Source of the DNA: Letharia columbiana | Taxonomy: Eukaryota > Ascomycota > Lecanoromycetes > Lecanorales > Parmeliaceae | DNA length: 64,000 nucleotides | Assembly: GCF_014066305.1 (NCBI RefSeq) | Contig: NW_023501166.1 | Span: 95,572 to 159,571 of the forward strand | Reading direction: 5' to 3' | In this document: positions 58,211 to 64,000 of the stretch, piece by piece | Numbering within the stretch: position 1 is the first letter of the stretch | Layout of the letters: each line of letters begins with the position of its first letter | Made by a program: the position numbers and the translations under genes | Notes under the pieces: generated by a model | The model's database searches: none | What the model saw: the letters and a program-made list of their open reading frames with translations, nothing else | What the model was told of the DNA's origin: nothing

Positions 58211-58440
58211 TTATAAAAGGCTTCTCCCCTCCTTCTGCAGTCCTTCTTCTCGCAACACACCTTCAACTTCTTCTTCCATCTACCCACACACTCCTCCTAA
58301 GATCCTCCCAAGACACCTTGGGCATACTTTTACCTCTGCACACACTCCTCATGAGACACTCTCTGTATACACATACTCCTCATAAAACACTCTCTGCACA
58401 CGCACGCACCTCATAAGACGCTCTTCGCAGAAAGCAGACT
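58211..58440 (+). promoter_or_regulatory. gene C leader: TATA box and imperfect ~44-bp tandem repeats
   Basis: TTATAAAAGG at 58211-58220 lies 320 bp before the ATG. The leader then holds imperfect units ctcctcctaagatcc, ctcctcatgagacac, ctcctcataaaacac and cctcataagacgctc, each with a tctgcacacac-like linker. This matches the layout of genes A and B. The end, gtccatcttattcgaacgac, is shared with gene B almost base for base. Confidence 0.65.
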
Positions 58441-58539
58441 CACTCCTTATCAAACAGCTGCACATCCTCACCCTATTCCAGCTCCTTTTCTGGAGACCGA
58501 CACTTTGTCCATCTTATTCGAACGACATCTCTGCCCAAG

Positions 58540-60182
58540 ATGTCGGCCAAAATGCCGGTCAATATAGCTTCCAAGCTCACGTCAGAAGCAGGGCCTTCAA
58601 ATAACCGACAAGCAGCGGCAGGTGGTGGACAGGAGCCACTTGGTATCGGAGAGAACCGCGGAGCCGTCGGTTGGGTGTCAATTACAGGGCCCGGTGGCGA
58701 GCGGCAATTCCAGCCCAACATAATATGGCCCAACGGCAAGAAGGAACAGCTCCCAATACTTCCAGCCATCCCTATGACATTCGGATATGGGCCATTGCTG
58801 GATGCCAGAAACGCGCCCGAAGTTGTCCGACTCACGATTACTTTACACGTCTTCTCCATGTATGTTTGCCACATGTGGTACGAGTACCTCGGAAGGCTAT
58901 TGGTTCGGGAGGAAGTCGTGGGCATAATGCGCATGGTTTTTCACGGCAGTCAGTGGGTCGCGCAAAAGGGACTTCTCGAAAGATTCGATAACCCCACAGA
59001 TGGGATCACAATCGCATTTCGAAGAGTGACCGACGCAGTGAAAGACACAGTGAGAGAAGAATGGTGCCGCCACGTTGATGGTTGGTTCCAGCACTTTCGA
59101 GCTGTTGACCCTGCAGCCAAAGTTAGAGCCGAAGAGCTTTATGGTTTGTAAGTCCGATCTTGGTTCTTTGGACTAGAATACTGCTGAATCAACTCTTTTT
59201 TGCTGCACTGCAGCATAGGGAGGCCGCCGTTGGTTCTTGATACTACGCGTAGGGATTATAAAGTGAACGCGGAACAGATTGAACCCTACCAGGCCTGTAC
59301 CCATTACGGTGTAGTCAATTGGGGCACAAATCGCGACAACGAAAAGTTGAGAGAAGAGGATACCAGAAAAATTCTCGGCCACTATTACAACTGGAAGTCT
59401 CCTGGACCAATACGCCTCTCCGTGACCTTTGCAGACCCAACTTACCAGGCCACTAAGAATGTAGCTTTGGTGGCTAATGATCCAAAGTACAAACCATTTT
59501 TCAAAACTTTGAGCGAGCAGTGGATTAGTAAATATGAGGTAGAAGTTCTGGGACTGAAAGCTCGGCCCAATACAGAAATGTAAGTTGATCTATGTTCTAT
59601 TGAGGGAAAGGAGGAAATGCTTACATCTGTAACAGCGCTTCTCAAAGCGGCCTCGTTTCAGCGACGACTTCAAGTCTTGGAGCATTATCATTGACGGCAA
59701 CCGCTTCAAGTTCAAGTCAGCGCACCACGTCAGGTCTAAGCCAGCTGACCGATTATAAAGCAAGTTATGGATTCAAACCCATGATAGCTCCTGGACCCCC
59801 CAGTGCCACCCCCAGTGCAGCCCTCAGTGCATCGCCAAGTGCATCCCCCAGTGCACCCCCCAGTGCACCCCCCAGTGCATCGCCAAGTGCATCCCCCAGT
59901 GCACCCCCCAGCGAAAGCAGCAGCAAGGCGTCAAGCGGAAAAGGCAAGGAGAAGGAGACGACTCCAGAATATTTCAGACAATTCACCGATTATGATGACT
60001 ACGCTAGGAGTGAGTCCGCAGGGTCTCCGCCACCTCCTGGAAAGACCACCAGCGACGATCCAGCCAATAAAGGGAAAGGCAAGGCTAGGCGACGAGAATC
60101 TAGTTCTAATTCACCACCGAAAACAGAAAAAGGAAAAGGAAAAGGAAAAGAAAAGGTGGAAAAACGTCAACGTCGTGATTGA
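58540..60182 (+). CDS. three-gene-family protein C (longest member)
   Basis: Unknown protein of 506 residues in three exons (introns 59148-59213 and 59580-59635). Exon 1: MSAKMPVNIASKL, a Gly/Pro/Asn-rich stretch, then GRLLVREEVVGIMRMVFHG, LLERFDNPTDGITIAFRRV and AEELYGF, with the intron in phase 2 as in A and B. Exon 2: GRPPLVLDTTRRDYKVN, KILGHYYNW, IRLSVTFADPTYQATKNVAL. Exon 3: LTATASSSSQRTT, then a Pro-Ser-Ala array encoded by ~9 imperfect 12-bp units (about 59805-59916), EYFRQFTDYDDYARSES, and a tail GKGKARRRESSSNSPP with GKGKGKEKVEKRQRRD. No signal peptide, membrane helix or known domain. The array should vary in length between isolates. Confidence 0.75.
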
Positions 60183-60299
60183 AAATGGTAGAACGTGCAT
60201 GAAAGGTGTGGAGGGCAGTGGTGGAAAGGAGATGCGGGTGGGGTGAGACGGATATTTGAAAACGGCTGCACGGACCGGAGTTTGGGGATTTGATATCCG

Positions 60300-60530
60300 A
60301 CAAAGACACTCCTTTTCCTAATTTTGATTATTAGCCCCGACTCATAACACTCCTTGTCGGTTGGTTGCAGCGTGGAGCCTTAGCATGCGTTTGGAGGCGA
60401 TTTTTTGCCAAAGACACTCTTTTTGTTTCAGCTTGCGATTTGAATTTTTAGCCCCGACTGATGTTGCTTGTCGGAAGCATGCGTTGTTTTTCTTTGCAGC
60501 AGCCCCGACTGATACTCCTTGTTGGGTGCA
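60300..60530 (+). repeat. gene C 3' flank with three stem-loop copies
   Basis: On the plus strand (sense for gene C), stem-loops lie at 60336-60360, 60453-60474 and 60504-60526. Each has CCGAC pairing with GTCGG or the wobble form GTTGG, and a loop ending CTT. Each of the first two follows caaagacactc and a T-rich stretch; the second also has the family block cagcttgcgatttgaatt. The first copy is 154-178 nt after the stop, the same place as in genes A and B. Confidence 0.65.
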
Positions 60531-60803
60531 GCGACAGCGAATAGATAGAGCTTGCATTCATTGACTTAGCGACTAGCCTTAATAATCCATGCGCATCACA
60601 TCCTAAGTTGTGGCGAGTGCTGATCAGTGAGCATGCTGCTAGTGACTTCTTGGAAACATTGTCCGGACCTCGGTGTTCGGAGCACATTTCACTGAAAGCG
60701 GAGGAGCTACCATAGATATATCCGTGCCTCTGAATTCAATACCCCGAACCTGCCTATTCACCTAGCGTGGAGTCCCGAAAAGCCCTAGAGTCTACATACA
60801 CAG

Positions 60804-63035
60804 TCAAGAGAGCGATGTCGAGAAGTTTGGTAAGAGGGCGACTCTGCCTTCTTCAATGTGTCGGAGAGGCACATCCTCCGTTGGCGTCTGCGTTGGAGAT
60901 ATCTCTGGGGAAGAGAGGGCCGAGTGAAGCGGATCTAGGTTGCCTCTATGTATCGATAGGTGTTTGGAATTAGACGGCTGCTCGGCAGTATCCTCGAGGC
61001 GTGCGCCGCGCTTCTGCGTTCGAGGCCAACAGTTCGTGCAATAGCCCTGGTCACAATCTGTACATTGATACTTGACCGACCCCGCTAATTTCCTGCATTT
61101 GTCGCAATGGAAGCTTGAGACTTGGACTTCTTTAAACATCCTATGAGGCTTTTTGACAGGAATTTTGGCGTCAACTTTCCCACCAGATTCCTTCGGTGGT
61201 TTCAATGGCTCGTGGAGCGAGCCCTCAACAATCCAGTACTTGAAGTCTTGGAGCGTTACACGGACGTCCATCCATAGATCTCTAAAGGAACCTCGTTTTT
61301 CCTGTACACTAGCGGACACCGCCACTTGAGACTTGGTTGATTTTCGATCTTGCCAGGCTTCACTTATCGCCTGGACAGTAGCCGCAATGATTGCAAAGGC
61401 TGCGGCAACCCATGGACCCCACTTTTATATCTTAGCAGAGTCTTTTGACTTGTTTTTCAGCGGTTCCTACCTGTCCCACGGCGTCATAATCCTCCCTAAA
61501 CGTGGAGAGCAATGACGGACTCTAGGACTCTGAATTGGACGATACTTACGCGACTAGCCAGCTCCATGTCACGATCTCGTTGATGATCACTGAACTGATG
61601 AAGACAGGCGGACACAATACCGTCACTACTATAGCAGAAGCAAACAAGAAAACCTGCTATACATTTCCCCATGTGGTGCCGTATTTTTGAGGATAGACTT
61701 TTTCGTGAGCTGCGTCGGGTGGTCCCACTGAGCCGTCGGAAGATGGTGTCTCGTAAATGCTGTTGACTCCACGATGCTTCTATGAGGCCTAGAATGCCGG
61801 GTGATAGGATGAACAGGAGGAAAAGCGCATTTACAACAAAGGCGTAGTAAACGGATGACTTCTCGCCTAAATTATGCAATCGATCAGACGTCAGGACTGC
61901 TTGCAAGCTTTGGCCTTTTCTGAATGGAAAGCCATTAGGAACTACGGCACCGCAAGTGTCGTTGCATTGACAGCGATCGTAGGTCGTCGAAGAATAGATT
62001 CCATATCCATCGTTGTAAAGTTCATCGAAAGTGCAGTTGATAGCTGCGTTGGTGGGACAATAAGTAACCTGATTAGTCACCTCGAAAGGATAAAATCCTC
62101 TCACGCTAAAGATCAAGCTCGGGATTACTGCTGCGAACATCATAGCTCCCCGTAATATGACCACCGGTTTCGCTCCCTTGGACCCCCTTAAAAGATAAGA
62201 CCAGTTCAGGATCGGGGGCAGAGCTATACAGCCAGCAACAAGGATTGGAAATATCCCCTGCAGATCGATGTCCCCGTAGTACTTTGGTGCCATCGTACTA
62301 TACCATGCCGTAGTGTCGTTATCTGGCCAGTCGTATTTGTAACGCCTACAGTGGACTATCAGCTAAGTAGCAGACGCAGAAAGTACTATTGGACTCTTAC
62401 GCGAACAGAGCAAAAGCGTGCAAGCAGGCGCCGGCTGAGTACGACATAGCAATGCCTAATTGCACGTTTGAGCAAGTCCATTAGGAAAAAACTAGGCTAA
62501 GACAGGGCCCACCTAAAGCTGCCTATGCATTGATGAAGTCAGTATTTCTTCGCTGAGGGTGTTTTCTGAACCATCAGAGACACGAAACTGGAGGGGCAAT
62601 GGTAGCGTCGCGGAATCGGCGACTCAAGACTCGACAGTGATCGGCAACAATGAATGAACGTACCCAACAAAGCCATGAATTAGATGCCGCAAAGACAGCA
62701 AAGAGTATCAAGCAGTAGTACAATAGTCGATTGAGGAAGCCATATTGACCTGCAATCAGATTGTCAGCAGTCACAGAAAAGAAGAAAAAAAATGGATCAT
62801 CTCTCATACCACTTATAGGGTATGCAAACGCTTGAGAAACACTAAAGATGTCTGGGGCGAACAGATGTCCAATTGCCGGGTTGAGAACAGAGACGCTTGT
62901 AATGCTTGGGTCAATGAAAATGGCCCCGACCGTCGCGTTGAACCACAAAAGTGTCAAATTTCCATAGTTGCCATGCGCTTGGTGTGCTGCCATTGTGAGG
63001 AACTCTGCAACGCTGGTGTTGACCGATGCATTCAT
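60804..63035 (-). CDS. multi-pass membrane protein with C-terminal B-box-like zinc module
   Basis: Eight exons give 603 residues: 63035-62810, 62749-62664, 62522-62513, 62455-62401, 62345-61550, 61491-61471 and 61421-60804, all joined in phase (seven listed blocks; the first contains the start). Exon 3 is only 10 nt, needed to join NSWLCW to ALGIAMSYSAGACLHAF. Hydrophobic segments occur at LLYYCLILFAVFAASNSWL, IFPILVAGCIALPPILNW, GAMMFAAVIPSLIF, AFVVNALFLLFILSPGILGL and WVAAAFAIIAATV. A Cys-rich loop (CPTNAAINC, CQCNDTC) is probably outside the cell. The tail (about 504-530) has C-x2-C, C-x2-C and YCTNCW, a B-box-like zinc pattern, then a Ser-rich end. Uncharacterised fungal membrane family. 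The short exon 61491-61471 uses a GAG acceptor and is the weakest join. Confidence 0.75.
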
Positions 63036-63726
63036 GATGGGACAAGAAGCTTGAGCAACTCGTAACAGGAGTCAAGGAAAGGATGTTTGGCGGATCTTAT
63101 AGAAGTATAAGATGGCGAAAGCGCACTGCGCATATGATCCGATGTTTGAAACCAAGAGGATTGCCGCTTTCTTATGATTCCAGAATCAGCTCTCCAAGTC
63201 CCCCCCACCCATGTTCATGCGGCTTATGTATTCTGACTCACCAAGGCTGTGAGTTCAACAGCGACATTTAGTGGTTGGATCCTGCAGAGCGCCATGCCTT
63301 GTCGCTCAGCTTTCGACCCAACCCTGTCCAGACTCTATATTCGACAACAGGAACCGGTCGGACTTTCGCGAATCCGAGCCATGGTCACCCACACCGCATC
63401 TACGTGCAATTCCCACGAGGCTGCGTGGAGAGGACGTCGTATCGGGAGAATCCTTCCCGCAACATAAGCCCGAGGTACCACGCGAAGCTGAAGTCAGACG
63501 ATCAGACAATCTGCAGGGACGGGTCATCAGCCAGCCGGTAACCAATCAAATCACAACAATGATAATAGATCTTTATTTTCGAGTAAGTCTTACCGAAATC
63601 TGAGGTGCATGCATGAATTTATAAATAATACTACCGTAGAGATATCTGTGCTGTTTCACCTAGTGCAGAGGTCCCAAGAAGCTCTAGACACTAAAAACAC
63701 AGTTCTACGCATCGCCAGCACGACCC
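63036..63726. other. intergenic region, no supported gene
   Basis: Several overlapping frames exist on both strands at 63250-63600 but none has family resemblance or splice support. Confidence 0.4.
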
Positions 63727-64000
63727 TCAGAGCTTGGTCTCTTGCCGCGTCAAGTCACTCAGCCTTCGGATGGGCAATTCAACACCTCCACTCGGACCTT
63801 GTGACCTTGACGAAGTACCTGCGTCAAGATCTCCTCCGGTCTGGCTCCTTGCCATAGCCACCCTTTGCTGATTCTGCAGTCTCGCGCTCACAAGCCAATG
63901 GAGTTGCAAACGCATGGCCCCGATCGCAGCATTCATGTGTGAGGTATCTTCTTTGACTCGCAGACTCTCGTTCATGACAGTCATCGTTGTCCGAGCATCG
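63727..64000 (-). CDS. hypothetical protein, C-terminal part (runs off right edge)
   Basis: The minus strand is open from the window edge to a TGA at 63727, about 90 codons. The visible part begins DARTTMTVMNESLRVKED, is helical (IGAMRLQLHWLVSARLQNQQ), then disordered (GGDLDAGTSSRSQGPSGG) and ends SDLTRQETKL. The helical, coiled-coil-like character resembles parts of fungal signalling N-terminal domains, but too little is present to name it. Start lies outside the window or at an internal Met. Confidence 0.4.
   Translation of the reverse strand, partial: DARTTMTVMNESLRVKEDTSHMNAAIGAMRLQLHWLVSARLQNQQRVAMARSQTGGDLDAGTSSRSQGPSGGVELPIRRLSDLTRQETKL

Noticed and set aside
53299..60526. Short dispersed repeats considered as a CRISPR array
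   Set aside because: Eukaryotic context, irregular spacing, inverted orientations tied to gene 3' ends; they fit a gene-flank repeat instead.

Overview
The window is nuclear DNA of a filamentous ascomycete (Pezizomycotina). Genes lie on both strands and carry short introns of about 49-140 bp with fungal GT-AG signals. Marker genes fit this: a fungal-type Ras GTPase, a glia-maturation-factor homologue, the kinetochore protein Nuf2, a Pth11-like seven-helix receptor, a HET-domain remnant and an intron-containing tRNA-Gln(TTG). I could not place it more precisely from the sequence alone.

Layout. 0-8.3 kb is housekeeping: a partial unknown gene at the left edge (-), a short-chain dehydrogenase (+), GMF (-), a molybdopterin-binding-domain FAD pyrophosphatase-like enzyme (+) and Ras (+). 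8.3-21 kb is gene-poor accessory DNA with an O-methyltransferase (+), a Pth11-like receptor (-) and decayed genes, including a HET-domain remnant. 21.7-38.7 kb holds a small conserved protein (+), a large LEA-like/C2H2/AAA+ ATPase (-), a 522-bp MITE-like element with perfect 11-bp terminal inverted repeats, a frameshifted AAA+ paralogue (+), a large membrane protein (-), a broken DUF6536-type membrane gene (+) and a protein with three tandem zinc modules (-). 40.5-47.3 kb is housekeeping again: an F-box protein (+), tRNA-Gln, Nuf2 (+) and a small unknown protein (-). 47.3-52.2 kb is accessory: a small secreted protein, an F-box pseudogene and a second F-box-like gene. 60.8-63.0 kb is a multi-pass membrane protein with a C-terminal B-box-like zinc module, and the right edge cuts an unknown gene.

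The most interesting part is 53.1-60.5 kb. Three genes (A and B on -, C on +) encode very divergent proteins of unknown function. They share intron positions and phases, a TATA element about 320-360 bp before the ATG, a 5' leader made of imperfect ~44-bp tandem repeats, and a conserved 3' flank ending in a small stem-loop. One stem pair varies between G-C and G-U, which keeps the fold. B and C also share a Ser/Lys/Gly-rich C-terminal exon that A lacks. This looks like a lineage-specific, fast-evolving gene family whose regulatory flanks are better conserved than its proteins. I recognise no described family that matches it.

Splice sites given here were placed by eye from GT/GC-AG signals, reading-frame continuity and remembered family patterns. 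No alignment or database search was run.
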